Source of the DNA: Pseudomonas sp. MYb118
GTDB taxonomy: Bacteria > Pseudomonadota > Gammaproteobacteria > Pseudomonadales > Pseudomonadaceae
Assembly (NCBI RefSeq): GCF_040947875.1
Contig: NZ_JBFRXN010000002.1
Span: 62,001 to 126,000 of the forward strand
Reading direction: 5' to 3'
DNA: 64,000 bases
This document shows positions 27,244 through 37,804 of this stretch, piece after piece. The translations under genes were made by a program, and so were the position numbers. Under the pieces are notes generated by a model that saw nothing but the letters and a program-made list of their open reading frames with translations, had not been told where the DNA came from and did no database searches. Every line of letters begins with the position of its first letter. The first letter of the stretch is position 1.

Positions 27244-30200
27244 ATGAAAAGAATGCTGATTAACGCAACTCAACCCGAAGAGTTGCGTGTTGCACTGGTA
27301 GATGGCCAGCGCCTCTACGACCTGGACATTGAATCCGGTGCACGCGAGCAGAAGAAGGCCAACATCTACAAAGGCCGGATTACTCGCATCGAACCGAGCC
27401 TTGAGGCTGCCTTTGTCGATTTCGGCTCCGAGCGCCACGGCTTCCTGCCCCTCAAGGAAATCTCCCGCGAGTACTTCAAGAAAGCCCCTGAAGGTCGCGT
27501 CAACATCAAGGACGTCCTGAGCGAAGGCCAGGAAGTCATCGTTCAAGTCGAAAAAGAAGAACGTGGCAACAAGGGCGCCGCCCTGACCACCTTCATCAGC
27601 CTGGCCGGTCGTTACCTGGTCCTGATGCCGAACAACCCGCGTGCCGGCGGCATCTCGCGCCGCATCGAAGGCGAAGAGCGCAATGAACTGCGCGAAGCGC
27701 TGAACGGCCTGGTTGCCCCTGCCGACATGGGCCTGATCGTGCGCACTGCCGGCCTGGGCCGCAGCAGCGAAGAAATGCAGTGGGACCTCGACTACCTGCT
27801 GCAACTCTGGACCGCGATCAAGGAAGCCTCGCTGGATCGCTCCGCGCCGTTCCTGATCTACCAGGAAAGCAACGTCATTATCCGCGCCATCCGCGATTAC
27901 CTGCGCCAGGACATCGGCGAAGTGCTGATCGACAGCGTCGAAGCCCAGGACGAAGCCCTGACCTTCATCCGCCAGGTGATGCCGCAGTACGCCAGCAAGA
28001 TCAAGCTGTACGAAGACAGCGTTCCGCTGTTCAACCGTTTCCAGATCGAAAGCCAGATCGAGACCGCTTTCCAGCGCGTCGTCGAGCTGCCTTCCGGCGG
28101 CTCCATCGTCATCGACCCGACCGAAGCCCTGGTGTCCATCGACATCAACTCGGCGCGCGCCACCAAAGGCAGCGACATCGAAGAAACCGCCCTGCAGACC
28201 AACCTTGAAGCGGCCGAAGAGATCGCCCGTCAGTTGCGCCTGCGCGACATCGGCGGCCTGATCGTCATCGACTTCATCGACATGACCCCGGCCAAGAACC
28301 AGCGCGCCGTGGAAGAAAAAGTCCGCGAATGCCTGGAAGCCGACCGCGCCCGCGTGCAAGTCGGTCGCATCTCGCGCTTCGGCCTGCTGGAAATGTCCCG
28401 TCAGCGCCTGCGTCCATCGCTGGGCGAAAGCAGCGGCATCGTCTGCCCACGCTGCAACGGCACGGGCATCATCCGTGATGTTGAATCGCTGTCGCTGGCG
28501 ATCCTGCGCCTGATCGAAGAAGAAGCCCTGAAAGACCGCACCGCCGAAGTTCGCGCCCAGGTGCCGATTCCGGTTGCAGCGTTCCTGCTCAACGAAAAAC
28601 GCAATTCGATCACCAAGATCGAACTGCGCACCCGTGCCCGTATCGTCATCCTGCCGAACGATCACCTGGAAACCCCGCACTTCGAAGTTCAGCGCCTGCG
28701 TGATGACAGCCCGGAAGCGGCCAACAACCAGTCCAGCTACGAAATCGCCGCAGCCGCTGCCGAAGTCGAAGAAGTCCAGCCGGCTGCAGCGACCCGCACC
28801 CTGGTTCGCCAGGAAGCGGCGGTCAAGACCGCCCCGGCCCGTGCCAACGCCCCGGTACCGACCGAAGTGCCTGCCGCACCGGTCGCAGCTCCGGTAGCCG
28901 CGCCAGAGCCAAGCCTGTTCAAGGGCCTGGTGAAGTCGCTGGTCAGCCTGTTCGCCACCAAGGAAGAGCCGGCGGCTCCGGCTGTGGTTGAAAAACCAGC
29001 CGCCACCGAGCGTCCAGCGCGCAACGAAGAGCGTCGCAACGGCCGCCAGCAGAGCCGCAACCGTAACGGTCGCCGTGACGAAGAACGCAAGCCTCGCGAA
29101 GAACGTGCACCGCGTGAAGAGCGCGCACCACGTGAGCCGCGCGAAGCCCGTGAAGCTCGTGAAGAAGCACCGGCCGCCCGCGAAGAACGCGCACCACGCG
29201 CCCCGCGTGAAGAACGTGCACCGCGCGCGCCTCGCGAAGACCGCAAGCCACGTGGCGAGCGTGAAGAACGCGTGCGTGTCCTGCGCGAGCCGCTGGATAC
29301 CGTTGCGCCGGAAACCGCTGTAACTGCCGCTGCCGAAGAACGTCCGGCCCGTCAGCCGCGCGAAGAGCGCGCTCCACGCCCACCGCGTGAAGAGCGTCAA
29401 CCGCGTGCCGAACAAGCCGCTGCTGCCGTAGCCGAAGAAGAACTGACCGGCAACGAAGAGCAACTGGGTGAAGACGGTCAGGAAGGCGCCGAAGGCGATC
29501 GTCCACGTCGTCGTTCCCGTGGCCAGCGTCGTCGCAGCAACCGTCGCGAGCGTCAACGCGATGCCGACGGCAACGTGATCGAAGGTTCGGAAGAGTCGCC
29601 AACCAACGAAGGCAGCGAAGCACCGAGCACCGCTGACCTGGCCGCTGGCCTGGCGGTCACCGCCGCTGTCGCCAGCACCGTGATCAGCGCTCCGGCCGAA
29701 GCACAGGCCAACGAGCAAGCCGAACGCGCCACCGCTGCCACGCTGGAAACCGCTGCAGTCGAAGCACCGGTCGTTGAAGCGACTACCCCGGTTGAAGCGA
29801 CTGCCGCGCCGGAAATCGAAGTGGCCCCGGCCCATGTCGAAGCCCAGCCTCAGATTGAAGCTGCCGTGGAACCGGCGGTCGTGGTTGAAGAAGCACCTGC
29901 CGTGGTTGCAGAGCCAGCTGCTGAAACCGTCGTTGAAACCGTGACTGAAACTGTTCGTGAAGTTCGCGAAGAGCAAACGGCGTTCAACTGGGTGGCCGAG
30001 CCAGCCGTCGTCGAAGCGCCGACGCCAGTCGCCGAGCCGGAGACTGCCGAAGCCATGGTTTCCGAACCCGTCGTGGCGGCCGCCGAGCCCGCTCCAGCGC
30101 CAGTGGTTGAAGCACCTGTGGTAGTCGAAGCACCTGCCCCAGTGGTCGAGGCGGCTCCAGTCAGCGCCCTGACCCCAAGTGGCCGCGCGCCGAACGACCC

Positions 30201-30465
30201 ACGTGAAGTGCGTCGTCGCAAGCGTGAGGAAGAGCGCCTGCAGAAGGAAGCCGAACTGGCTGCCGCTGCTGCTCCGGTTGAAGCGGTGGTAGCTGAAGAG
30301 CCAGCACCGGTCGTGGCTGAAGTGATCGAGGCCCCCGCCCCGATCGCCGAGCCAGCTGCCGAGGCTGCTGAAGCGGTGATCCACGAAGCACCACGCTCCG
30401 TCCAGGAAGCCGTTGTGCAGCACGAAGCCGAGGAAAAAGAACACGAGCCTAAACCGCTCGTCTGA
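27244..30465 (+). CDS. rne: ribonuclease E
   Basis: The 1073-residue protein has its N-terminal catalytic half in residues 1 to about 500: the S1 domain (near 35-120), Mg-binding D300 in SIDINSARA and D343 in IVIDFIDM, and the Zn-link pair C401/C404 in CPRCNGTG. The C-terminal half is a disordered scaffold: an Arg/Glu-rich stretch of EERAPRE-type repeats (about 595-740) for RNA binding, then Ala/Pro/Val/Glu-rich low complexity with short charged islands near the C-terminus. It makes the main endonucleolytic cuts in mRNA decay and rRNA/tRNA maturation and organises the degradosome at the membrane. The ATG at 27244 starts the conserved [13 protein letters not shown]. Confidence 0.96.
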   Translation: MKRMLINATQPEELRVALVDGQRLYDLDIESGAREQKKANIYKGRITRIEPSLEAAFVDFGSERHGFLPLKEISREYFKKAPEGRVNIKDVLSEGQEVIVQVEKEERGNKGAALTTFISLAGRYLVLMPNNPRAGGISRRIEGEERNELREALNGLVAPADMGLIVRTAGLGRSSEEMQWDLDYLLQLWTAIKEASLDRSAPFLIYQESNVIIRAIRDYLRQDIGEVLIDSVEAQDEALTFIRQVMPQYASKIKLYEDSVPLFNRFQIESQIETAFQRVVELPSGGSIVIDPTEALVSIDINSARATKGSDIEETALQTNLEAAEEIARQLRLRDIGGLIVIDFIDMTPAKNQRAVEEKVRECLEADRARVQVGRISRFGLLEMSRQRLRPSLGESSGIVCPRCNGTGIIRDVESLSLAILRLIEEEALKDRTAEVRAQVPIPVAAFLLNEKRNSITKIELRTRARIVILPNDHLETPHFEVQRLRDDSPEAANNQSSYEIAAAAAEVEEVQPAAATRTLVRQEAAVKTAPARANAPVPTEVPAAPVAAPVAAPEPSLFKGLVKSLVSLFATKEEPAAPAVVEKPAATERPARNEERRNGRQQSRNRNGRRDEERKPREERAPREERAPREPREAREAREEAPAAREERAPRAPREERAPRAPREDRKPRGEREERVRVLREPLDTVAPETAVTAAAEERPARQPREERAPRPPREERQPRAEQAAAAVAEEELTGNEEQLGEDGQEGAEGDRPRRRSRGQRRRSNRRERQRDADGNVIEGSEESPTNEGSEAPSTADLAAGLAVTAAVASTVISAPAEAQANEQAERATAATLETAAVEAPVVEATTPVEATAAPEIEVAPAHVEAQPQIEAAVEPAVVVEEAPAVVAEPAAETVVETVTETVREVREEQTAFNWVAEPAVVEAPTPVAEPETAEAMVSEPVVAAAEPAPAPVVEAPVVVEAPAPVVEAAPVSALTPSGRAPNDPREVRRRKREEERLQKEAELAAAAAPVEAVVAEEPAPVVAEVIEAPAPIAEPAAEAAEAVIHEAPRSVQEAVVQHEAEEKEHEPKPLV

Positions 30466-30480
30466 TTCCCGCGGTAACGA

Positions 30481-30516
30481 AAAGCCCCGCCTGGTGATGC
30501 CAGGCGGGGCTTTTTT
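30481..30516 (+). terminator. rho-independent terminator of rne
   Basis: GCCCCGCCTGG pairs with CCAGGCGGGGC, followed by six T, 15 bp after the rne stop. Confidence 0.95.
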
Positions 30517-30518
30517 AT

Positions 30519-30964
30519 GCCTGAATGCCCGCGGTGTCTGGGCCTCCATCGCGAGCAAGCTCGCTCCTACAGGGGATCGGGGATGCCTTTGATCTTCTGT
30601 GGGAGCGAGCCTGTCGAGGCGTCGAACCGTCGCGATGGTCGTTAACGATAACGCGGGATGCCTGGATGCCCGCGGTGTCTGAGCCTCCATCGCGAGCAAG
30701 CTCGCTCCTACATAGGATCGGGGATGCCTTTGATCTTCTGTGGGAGCGGGCTTGCTCGCGATGGTCGTTAACGATAACGCAGGATGCCTGGATGCTCGCG
30801 GTGTCTGGGCCTCCATCGCGAGCAAGCTCGCTCCTACAGGGGATCGTGGTGCCTTTGATCTTCTGTGGGAGCGGGCTTGCCCGCGATGGTCGTGAACGAT
30901 GACGCGGGATGCCTGAATGCCCGCGGTGTCTGGGCCACCATCGCGAGCAAGCTCGCTCCTACAC
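30519..30964. repeat. REP array downstream of rne
   Basis: Seven REP hairpins in alternating orientation are strung together with near-identical spacers (ATGCCCGCGGTGTCTG and GATGCCTTTGATCTTCTG recur). One member at about 30600-30640 has a longer hairpin, GCCTGTCGAGGCGTCGAACC, in place of the usual loop. The array fills the gap between the rne terminator and the end of the nucleotidyltransferase gene. Confidence 0.88.
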
Positions 30965-31552
30965 GGTGAAGGTCAGGCGCTCGGGTGTGTCGACATCCCA
31001 CAGCACTCCGTGGTCATCGACTGGCACTTCGAGCACCTTCGCCGAGGCGAACAGTGGTTTGGCGCCCCGATCTCCGGATAACGCCGTCAAACCGCAAGCG
31101 AACGCACGCCCAAACCCCACAGGATGGCCATACTCGCCACCGATCACCGGCACGCTGATCCCATCCTCCGTCACCGCCGCCAGCACTTTCTCGAATGTGG
31201 AGGGCAGGATGAACGGCATATCTCCCAGGGCGATCAACCATCCGGCGAGCTCCGGGCACGCCGCGACTCCCGCCGCAATGCTGTCGCCCATCCCGGTCGA
31301 CTCGATCAGCACCACTTCAAAACCATAGGCCTGGGCCATGCGCATGACTTGCGGGCGGTCTTCGGTGGTGACCAGCACACGCTTGGTCAGCCCGGCCGGC
31401 ACACTCACCAGCACCTGCTCGATCACCGAACGCACGCTGCCATCGCGTCCAGTGCAGTCGGCCAGGAGCTTGTCCCGGTCGGCACCCGCGATCTGCCGGA
31501 ACCGACTGCCCTGCCCGGCAGCCAATACGATGACACCCACCGGCTCGCTCAT
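30959..31552 (-). CDS. MocA/MobA-like nucleotidyltransferase (Mo-cofactor cytidylyltransferase type)
   Basis: The 197-residue protein begins GVIVLAAGQGSRFRQ, the nucleotide-binding signature of MobA/MocA-type NTP transferases. DKLLA supplies the binding Lys, and LIALGDMPFILPST carries the metal-binding Asp. Its gene overlaps xdhC by 4 bp and lies at the end of a molybdenum-hydroxylase cluster. Transfer of CMP to molybdopterin to form the dinucleotide cofactor needed by that hydroxylase is therefore inferred. The last codons run into the REP array. Confidence 0.82.
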   Translation of the reverse strand: MSEPVGVIVLAAGQGSRFRQIAGADRDKLLADCTGRDGSVRSVIEQVLVSVPAGLTKRVLVTTEDRPQVMRMAQAYGFEVVLIESTGMGDSIAAGVAACPELAGWLIALGDMPFILPSTFEKVLAAVTEDGISVPVIGGEYGHPVGFGRAFACGLTALSGDRGAKPLFASAKVLEVPVDDHGVLWDVDTPERLTFTV

Positions 31553-32523
31553 GCGCTCTCCTTTTTCTGCTTCAACTCGACGCCATTCTTGATCGACACG
31601 ATTTCAGCCAGCAGCGACAGAGCGATTTCCGCCGGGGAATGGCTGCCGATGTGTAAACCGATCGGGCCGTGCAAACGTTCGATGGCTTCCTCGGACAAGC
31701 CTAGCTGAAGCAGGTTGTCCCGGCGCTTGCGGCTGTTGACCCGCGAACCCAGCGCACCAACGTAAAAAGCCCTGGAGTCGAGCGCGGTGAGCAGCGCCAT
31801 GTCGTCCAGCCGTGGATCGTGGGTCAGCGCAACGATGGCCGTGCGTTCGTCGGTCTGGATGCTCAACACTGCGTCATCCGGCATGCCACTGACAAAACGC
31901 CCGTGCTGTTCTTCCCAGCCATGCACGAATTCGCTGCGCGGATCGCAGATCAGCACTTCGAAATCCAGCAGCCGCGCCATCTCGGCGACATACCGCGACA
32001 ACTGCCCCGCCCCGATCAACAGCAAGCGCCAGCGCGGACCGTAGATCCCACGCAACGTGTGGCCATCGAAGCTCAGCACGTCACCCTTGCCGGCGGGTTG
32101 CAAGCGGACTTCACCACTGGCGATGTCCAGCACCCGCGCGACGACTTCATGGGCTTCGCAACGGGCCAGCAGTTGCGCGACCCAGGCCGGATCGCCGACC
32201 CGTTCCTCGGTCAGGCGCAAGGTGCCACCGCAGGGCAAACCGAAGCGTGCGGCCTCCTCCTGGGTCACGCCGTAGGTGATCAGTTGCACCGGCGGCCCGT
32301 CCGGCGCGATGCGCCCATCGTGCATCCGGGCGATCAAGTCGTCCTCGATGCAGCCGCCGGACACCGAACCGATCACCACGCCGTCTTCACGCAGGGCCAG
32401 CATGGCGCCCGGAGCCCGGGGCGCGGTGCCCCAGGTCTGGACCACGCTGTACAACATCACCCGCTGCCCCGCCTGGCGCCACTGCAAGACACTGCGCAGT
32501 ACGTTCAGATCGACGCTGTCCAT
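31549..32523 (-). CDS. xdhC: XdhC/CoxI-family molybdenum-hydroxylase maturation protein
   Basis: The 324-residue protein has the N-terminal XdhC-CoxI domain (QTWGTAPRAPGAMLALREDG, VSGGCIEDD) and a C-terminal Rossmann domain (LLIGAGQLSRYVAEMARLL, VGALGSRVNSRKRRDNL). XdhC proteins carry and sulfurate the molybdenum cofactor before its insertion. The ATG at 32523 shares a base with the stop of the large-subunit gene (TGATG), which favours it over a TTG one codon earlier. Co-expression with the hydroxylase is clear from this coupling. Confidence 0.85.
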   Translation of the reverse strand: MDSVDLNVLRSVLQWRQAGQRVMLYSVVQTWGTAPRAPGAMLALREDGVVIGSVSGGCIEDDLIARMHDGRIAPDGPPVQLITYGVTQEEAARFGLPCGGTLRLTEERVGDPAWVAQLLARCEAHEVVARVLDIASGEVRLQPAGKGDVLSFDGHTLRGIYGPRWRLLLIGAGQLSRYVAEMARLLDFEVLICDPRSEFVHGWEEQHGRFVSGMPDDAVLSIQTDERTAIVALTHDPRLDDMALLTALDSRAFYVGALGSRVNSRKRRDNLLQLGLSEEAIERLHGPIGLHIGSHSPAEIALSLLAEIVSIKNGVELKQKKESA

Positions 32524-34844
32524 CAAGCCTCAGCCTTTTGCCAGCCCTGCAACTGATAACGAACCGGCAAGTTACGGATGCGCTTGCCGGTGGCGGCGAA
32601 GATCGCATTGCACAGGGCCGGCGCAATCGGCGGCACACCCGGCTCGCCGACGCCACCCAGCGGTACCTCGCCTGGCGGGGTCACCAGATGCACCGCGACT
32701 TCCTTCGGCGCCAGGGACATGCGCGCCACTTCGTACATGTGGAAGTTATCCTGCTGGACCTTGCCATCCTTGAAGCTGATCTCGCCCAGCACGGCGTTGC
32801 CCAGGCCCATCACGCAGGCGCCTTCGAACTGCGAACGGATGCGCTCGGGGTTGATCTGCGGACCGCAATCGACCGCGATGTCGGCCTTGTGCACGATCAA
32901 CGTGCCGTCATCCTTGACCTCGACTTCGATCACGGCCGCCACATAGGTGACGAAGCTGTAATGCACCGCCAGCCCCAGCCCGCGCCCCTTGGGCAACTGA
33001 CGCCCCCAACCGGCGGCTTTCGCGGCGGTTTCCAGCACGGTACGCATGCGCCCGGTGTCGATCGGATAACGCTCGGGAGACTCGCCGTAGTTCCATTCTT
33101 CACTCAAGGTGCGCGGGTCGATCTTACGGTCCGGGCCGAGCAGCTTGATCTGGTACTTGAGCGGGTCCTCACCGGCCTTGTGCGCCAGTTCATCGACAAA
33201 GCTCTGGATGGCGAAACCATGGGGAATGTTCGACACCGAGCGATACCAGCCGACACGGGTGTGCACGACGGCTTCAGGATTCTCCAGACGCACGTTGGGA
33301 ATCGCGTAGGCCATGTTGGTGAAGCCCATGCCCAGCTCGAAGGCCGCTTCGTGGTTCATACCCGGCGCGAACAGCGCGGTGATGCTCGGCGCCACGGTAC
33401 GGTGCAGCCAGCCGGACGGCAGGCCTTCCTTGTTCAGGCCGGCCTTGAGGTATTCCGCCGAGACGGTATGGAAGTACGAGTTATGGATGTCGTCTTCACG
33501 GGTCCACTGCACCCGTACCGCCTTGCCCGGAAACTCCTTGGCGAGTACGGCGGCTTCGATGACGAAGTCCGGCTTGGATTTGCGCCCGAACCCGCCACCC
33601 AGCAGGGTGACGTTGAACGTGACGTTGTCGAAAGGCAGGCCGAGGCGTTCGCCGATGCGCTCGCGGGTGACCTGCGGCGCCTGGCTTGGCCCCCAGGCTT
33701 CGCAGACACCGTCCTGGTAACGGGCGATGGCAACCATCGGCTCCATGGGCGCCTGTGCCAGGTGCGGCAGGTAGTAGGACGCTTCGAGTGTGCTGCTGGC
33801 AGTACTGATGGCCTTGTCGATGTCACCGGTGTTGCGTACCACCTTGCCCGGTTTCAGGGACGCCGCTTCCAGTTCCTTGCGGTAGGCAATCGAGTCGTAG
33901 CTGGCGTTAGGGCCGTCATCCCACTCGATTTTCAGCGCCTCGCGGCCCTTGATCGCCGCCCAGGTGTTGCTGGCCACCACCGCCACGCCGCCCAGGGGCT
34001 GGAATTCCGAAGGCAACGGCCGGCCTTCGATCTGCAGGACCTTGATCACGCCGGGGACTTTCAGCGCCGCGCTGTCATCCAGCGATTTCACCTTGCCGCC
34101 ATACACGGCCGGACGGGCAATGGTAGCGTAGAGCATGCCGTCGAAATGCACGTCGGCGCCGTAAACCGCGCGACCGTTGACGATATCCGCGCCGTCGATG
34201 GCCCGAGTGCCCTCTTTACCGATGTAGCGAAATTGCGAGGGGTCCTTGAGCCGCAGGCTGTCGCGCGCGGGCACCGCCAGGGCACCCGCGGCAGCGGCCA
34301 GGGCGCCATAGCCCAGCTCGCGCCCGGAGGGTTTATGGATGACTTTGTGCAACTGTGCGTGGCACTCGCCCACCGGGACTTTCCACTGGTCGGCCGCCGC
34401 CTGCTCGAGCATGGTCCGCGCGGCGGCGCCGCAACGGCGCATCGGTTCATACCAGTGACGCATGCTGCGCGAGCCATCGGTGTCCTGGTTGCCGAAACGC
34501 ACTTCGTCACCCGGTGCCTGTTGCACCTTCACCATCGCCCAGTCGGCCTCCAGCTCGTCGGCCACCACCATGGTCAGGCTGGTCCGCACGCCCTGGCCCA
34601 TTTCCGAGCGATTGCACATGACCGTCACCGTGCCATCCGCGGCGATGCTGACGTAGACCTTCGGGTCGTCGATCCAGCCATTGGGCATGCCGTCGGCGCC
34701 AAACTTTTTCTCCGTTTCGGCGGCGAATGCATCCTGCCAACCCCAACTGGCGGCGATCACCAGCGCACTGGTGGCGCCCACGCCCTTGAGGAAGCCCCGG
34801 CGGCTCAGGTTGCTCAGGGCAAAATCATTCGGTAACTGGCTCAT
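32523..34844 (-). CDS. xanthine-dehydrogenase-family molybdopterin-binding large subunit (IorB-like)
   Basis: The 773-residue protein has a twin-arginine signal ([19 protein letters not shown]) and would be exported folded to the periplasm. The molybdopterin-binding body has [12 protein letters not shown], the repeated moco-contact segments [15 protein letters not shown] and [16 protein letters not shown], and the late catalytic-Glu region in [10 protein letters not shown]. It resembles isoquinoline 1-oxidoreductase beta subunits and periplasmic aldehyde oxidases that hydroxylate heterocycles or aldehydes. The substrate is not evident. It starts 4 bp inside the end of the [2Fe-2S] subunit gene. 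No cytochrome c gene, the usual electron acceptor partner, is in the cluster. Confidence 0.88.
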   Translation of the reverse strand: MSQLPNDFALSNLSRRGFLKGVGATSALVIAASWGWQDAFAAETEKKFGADGMPNGWIDDPKVYVSIAADGTVTVMCNRSEMGQGVRTSLTMVVADELEADWAMVKVQQAPGDEVRFGNQDTDGSRSMRHWYEPMRRCGAAARTMLEQAAADQWKVPVGECHAQLHKVIHKPSGRELGYGALAAAAGALAVPARDSLRLKDPSQFRYIGKEGTRAIDGADIVNGRAVYGADVHFDGMLYATIARPAVYGGKVKSLDDSAALKVPGVIKVLQIEGRPLPSEFQPLGGVAVVASNTWAAIKGREALKIEWDDGPNASYDSIAYRKELEAASLKPGKVVRNTGDIDKAISTASSTLEASYYLPHLAQAPMEPMVAIARYQDGVCEAWGPSQAPQVTRERIGERLGLPFDNVTFNVTLLGGGFGRKSKPDFVIEAAVLAKEFPGKAVRVQWTREDDIHNSYFHTVSAEYLKAGLNKEGLPSGWLHRTVAPSITALFAPGMNHEAAFELGMGFTNMAYAIPNVRLENPEAVVHTRVGWYRSVSNIPHGFAIQSFVDELAHKAGEDPLKYQIKLLGPDRKIDPRTLSEEWNYGESPERYPIDTGRMRTVLETAAKAAGWGRQLPKGRGLGLAVHYSFVTYVAAVIEVEVKDDGTLIVHKADIAVDCGPQINPERIRSQFEGACVMGLGNAVLGEISFKDGKVQQDNFHMYEVARMSLAPKEVAVHLVTPPGEVPLGGVGEPGVPPIAPALCNAIFAATGKRIRNLPVRYQLQGWQKAEA

Positions 34845-35311
34845 GCCTTGGCCTCCTTCAGGTGGGTGGATGCCTGACGGATCGCGGTCTTGATCCGGTT
34901 GTAGGTGCCGCAGCGGCAGATGTTGCCGACCATCGCCTCTTCGATCTGCTCGTCGCTGGGGTTGGGGTTGGTCTTGAGCAGCGCGGTCGCCGACATGATT
35001 TGCCCGCCCTGGCAGAAACCGCATTGCGCCACGGCGCTGTCGAGCCAGGCCTGTTGCACGACCTGCCCGACCGGGTCGGCGTGCAGGTTGTCGATGGTGG
35101 TGACGTTCTGCCCGATCACCGAGCCGATGGGCGTGATGCAACTGCGCGCCGGCAAACCTTCGATATGAATGGTGCAGGCGCCGCACAGGCCCATGCCGCA
35201 GCCGAATTTGGTGCCGTTGTAGCCGACCACATCGCGGATCGCCCAGAGCAGCGGCATGTCCTCGGTGACGTCGAGTTGATGGTCTTGACCATTGAGTTTC
35301 AGGGTAATCAT
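34841..35311 (-). CDS. (2Fe-2S)-binding small subunit (IorA-like)
   Basis: The 156-residue protein has two [2Fe-2S] sites: the plant-ferredoxin type CGMGLCGACTIH with its fourth Cys in ARSCIT, and the C-terminal four-helix type CGFCQGG with CRCGTYNRI. It passes electrons from the molybdenum centre of the large subunit. It has no signal peptide and probably travels with the Tat-tagged large subunit. The ATG at 35311 is chosen over a GTG two codons upstream; no clear ribosome site distinguishes them. It overlaps the large-subunit gene by 4 bp. Confidence 0.88.
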   Translation of the reverse strand: MITLKLNGQDHQLDVTEDMPLLWAIRDVVGYNGTKFGCGMGLCGACTIHIEGLPARSCITPIGSVIGQNVTTIDNLHADPVGQVVQQAWLDSAVAQCGFCQGGQIMSATALLKTNPNPSDEQIEEAMVGNICRCGTYNRIKTAIRQASTHLKEAKA

Positions 35312-35497
35312 GGGCACGCCCGCATATTTGTCATGGTTATGGGGTCGAGCAATCTGCCGCTGGATGGACAGCGGTTGGCATCACGCAGATCGGCTCAGGC
35401 TAAAGGGGCTCTCTTATGCAGACAGGAGCGTCTGCACCGGGCCTTTGATGGAACAAATGGTGGTTATCGTTTGCCCGCCAGGTTAACCCGGCATTAA

Positions 35498-35535
35498 CAA
35501 AAAAGCCCTGCACACGTGAAGTTGTACAGGGCTTT
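35498..35535 (-). terminator. terminator downstream of murB
   Basis: On the minus strand AAAGCCCTG pairs with CAGGGCTTT, followed by a T-run, 25 bp after the murB stop. It separates murB from the molybdenum-hydroxylase cluster. The rest of 35312-35497 shows no gene. Confidence 0.88.
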
Positions 35536-35559
35536 GAAGGCAGTCTTGAAAGCGTAGCT

Positions 35560-36579
35560 TCAATACCGATTGGGCTCCATTTCCAGCTCAACCTGGAAAC
35601 GTTCTGAAATGTCTTTCTGGATGCGTTGCGCCAGGTTCAGCAATTGCAGCCCCGTCGCCTCGCCGTAGTTGACCAGCACCAGCGCCTGCGCCTTGTGCAC
35701 ACCCGCATCGGCCTCGCGAAAACCTTTCCAGCCGGCACGCTCGATCAGCCAGCCAGCCGCCAGCTTCATTTGCCCATCGGGTTGGGCGTACGCCACCAGG
35801 TCGGGGTATTGCGTCTTGAGCCGTGCCACCTGCGCGGCCGACACCAGCGGGTTCTTGAAGAAGCTGCCGGCATTGCCAAGTACCGCCGGGTCCGGCAGTT
35901 TTTCATTGCGGATGCTGCAGATCGCCCGGCTGACATCGGTGGCGGTGGGTTGGTCGACGCCTTGCTCGGTCAGGCGCTGACGCACCGGGCCGTATTCCAG
36001 ATGCAGGTGCTCGACGCGGCTCAGGGCAAACCGCACCCGCAGGATCAACCAACGCCCCGGTTGCTGCTTGAACAGGCTGTCGCGGTAGGCGAAGTTGCAT
36101 TCGTCCAGGCTGAAGTCGCGCAGCTCGCCGGTCTGGCGGTCCAGCGCGGTCAGGCCGGCGAATACGTCCTTGATCTCCACGCCATAGGCGCCGATGTTCT
36201 GCATCGGGGCGGCGCCGACGGTGCCGGGGATCAGGCTCAGGTTTTCCAGGCCGGACAGCCCCTGTGCCAACGTGTGCTGAACGAAGGGATGCCAGGGTTC
36301 ACCCGCCTCGGCTTCGATCACCACACGACGGCCATCATCGCTGAGGATGCGAATGCCCCGGGTGGCCATGCGCAGCACCAGCGCCGGGATGTCGGCGGTC
36401 AGCAGCAGATTGCTGCCGCCACCGATCACCAGCAGCGGCACGCCCTGCTCCACGGCACAGGCCAGTGCCTGGCGCACATCGGCATCGCTGTGGGCTTCGG
36501 CGAACAGCCGCGCCCGGACATCCACGCCAAAGGTATTGAACGGCTTGAGGGAAACCTCGCGCTGTAGCTGCAAACTCAT
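35560..36579 (-). CDS. murB: UDP-N-acetylenolpyruvoylglucosamine reductase
   Basis: The 339-residue FAD enzyme of the type I (E. coli-like) class has NTFGVDVRARLFAEA, the FAD loop VIGGGSNLLLT, IPGTVGAAPMQNIGAYG and the catalytic Ser in LGNAGSFFKNP. It reduces the enolpyruvyl group to UDP-MurNAc in peptidoglycan precursor synthesis. Its ATG overlaps the end of the upstream phosphatase gene by 4 bp (ATGA). Confidence 0.95.
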   Translation of the reverse strand: MSLQLQREVSLKPFNTFGVDVRARLFAEAHSDADVRQALACAVEQGVPLLVIGGGSNLLLTADIPALVLRMATRGIRILSDDGRRVVIEAEAGEPWHPFVQHTLAQGLSGLENLSLIPGTVGAAPMQNIGAYGVEIKDVFAGLTALDRQTGELRDFSLDECNFAYRDSLFKQQPGRWLILRVRFALSRVEHLHLEYGPVRQRLTEQGVDQPTATDVSRAICSIRNEKLPDPAVLGNAGSFFKNPLVSAAQVARLKTQYPDLVAYAQPDGQMKLAAGWLIERAGWKGFREADAGVHKAQALVLVNYGEATGLQLLNLAQRIQKDISERFQVELEMEPNRY

Positions 36580-37040
36580 AACCGGCCCTTCAATTCGATG
36601 ACCAACTGATCACTGGCGCGCTCGATCAGATCGAGCACAATCTCGAAGCCCTGGTCACCGTCGTAATACGGGTCCGGGACTTCGTCGATCTCCGACTGAT
36701 AGCGGCGCAGGAACAGGTCCAGCTCGGCCCTGCCCTTGCCGGGCTGCAAGGCCTTGAGGTTGCGCAGATTGCTGTGATCCATGGCGAGGATCAGGTCATA
36801 AGTGGCGAAGTCGGCGCGGCTGACCTGTTGAGCGCGCTGGGCGGACAGGTCGTAACCACGCAGCCTGGCAGCGGCCTGGCTGCGTTTGTCCGGCGCTTTG
36901 CCGACGTGCCAGTCACCGGTGCCGGCCGAGGCCACTTCGACCTGATCGGCCAGCCCGGCCTCACGCAGCTTATGGCGCAACACACCTTCAGCCGTCGGCG
37001 AACGGCAGATGTTGCCCAGACAGACGAACAGAACCCGCAT
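36576..37040 (-). CDS. low-molecular-weight protein-tyrosine phosphatase
   Basis: The 154-residue protein opens [20 protein letters not shown]. This is the phosphatase P-loop with the nucleophilic Cys7 and Arg13, and the general-acid Asp is in EVPDPYYDG. The ATG at 37040 gives this canonical N-terminus and overlaps the kdsB stop. Such enzymes dephosphorylate BY-kinases in exopolysaccharide systems, but no kinase is encoded here, so the target is unknown. It lies in a tight murB-kdsB-lpxK run. Confidence 0.92.
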   Translation of the reverse strand: MRVLFVCLGNICRSPTAEGVLRHKLREAGLADQVEVASAGTGDWHVGKAPDKRSQAAARLRGYDLSAQRAQQVSRADFATYDLILAMDHSNLRNLKALQPGKGRAELDLFLRRYQSEIDEVPDPYYDGDQGFEIVLDLIERASDQLVIELKGRL

Positions 37041-37804
37041 CAGGCCTCCAGCAGGCGACGAACGCGTTCGAGGTCTTCGGGCGTGTCGACACCCGCGGGC
37101 GGGGCGATCAGCGCATCGGCCACGTGAATCCGTACGCCGTGCCACAGGGCCCGCAATTGCTCCAGCGACTCGGTGTTTTCCAGCCAGCACGGGCCCCAGC
37201 TGACGAAGTCATGCAGGAAACCGACGCGATAGGCATAGATGCCGATGTGGCGGCGATACGGCACGCCTTCCGGCAGCTGCTCCTGGCTTTTGGCGAAGGC
37301 GTCGCGGGCCCAGGGCAAGGTTGCGCGACTGAACGTCAGCGCCAGGCCGTTGAGGTCGCTGACCACCTTGACCACGTTGGGATTGAACAGGGTCTGCACG
37401 TCTTCGATCGGCTCGGCCAGGGTGGCCATGCGTGCCTCGGTGTGGGCGGCCAGGTTGGCAGCAACCTGGTCGATCACGCTCGGCGGGATCAACGGCTCGT
37501 CGCCCTGGACGTTGACCACGATGGCATCGGGCCCCAGGCCCAGCTGGGTTGCCACTTCGGCCAGACGATCGGTACCGGAGTTATGGTCTTCGCGGGTCAG
37601 CACCACTTCGGCGCCAAAGCCCCGGCAGGCCTCGACGATGCGCGCATCGTCGGTGGCCACCACCACCCGCTGGGCACTGCTCTTGCTCGCCTGTTCCCAG
37701 ACGTGCTGGATCATCGGCTTGCCGGCAATCAGCAGCAGTGGCTTGCCTGGCAAGCGGGTGGAGGCGTAACGCGAAGGAATGACAACGGTGAAGGCGGTGG
37801 TCAT
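37040..37804 (-). CDS. kdsB: 3-deoxy-manno-octulosonate cytidylyltransferase
   Basis: The 254-residue protein begins [21 protein letters not shown], has VVATDDARI and [12 protein letters not shown] (metal-binding Asp), and ends with the usual [13 protein letters not shown]. It activates KDO as CMP-KDO for lipopolysaccharide core synthesis. It overlaps both neighbours by 1-4 bp, so the run of genes is co-translated. Confidence 0.95.
   Translation of the reverse strand: MTTAFTVVIPSRYASTRLPGKPLLLIAGKPMIQHVWEQASKSSAQRVVVATDDARIVEACRGFGAEVVLTREDHNSGTDRLAEVATQLGLGPDAIVVNVQGDEPLIPPSVIDQVAANLAAHTEARMATLAEPIEDVQTLFNPNVVKVVSDLNGLALTFSRATLPWARDAFAKSQEQLPEGVPYRRHIGIYAYRVGFLHDFVSWGPCWLENTESLEQLRALWHGVRIHVADALIAPPAGVDTPEDLERVRRLLEA

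Noticed and set aside
27076..30825. A 1249-residue open frame antisense to rne.
   Set aside because: It lies wholly over rne and its REP array. Rne shows family motifs, start and terminator; the antisense frame is low-complexity and shows none.
30519..30964. CRISPR array.
   Set aside because: The repeats are REP hairpins in alternating orientation with homologous spacers, and no cas genes are present.
32538..34835. A 765-residue plus-strand frame over the molybdopterin subunit.
   Set aside because: It lacks a start context and conserved motifs, while the minus strand encodes a clear molybdenum-hydroxylase.
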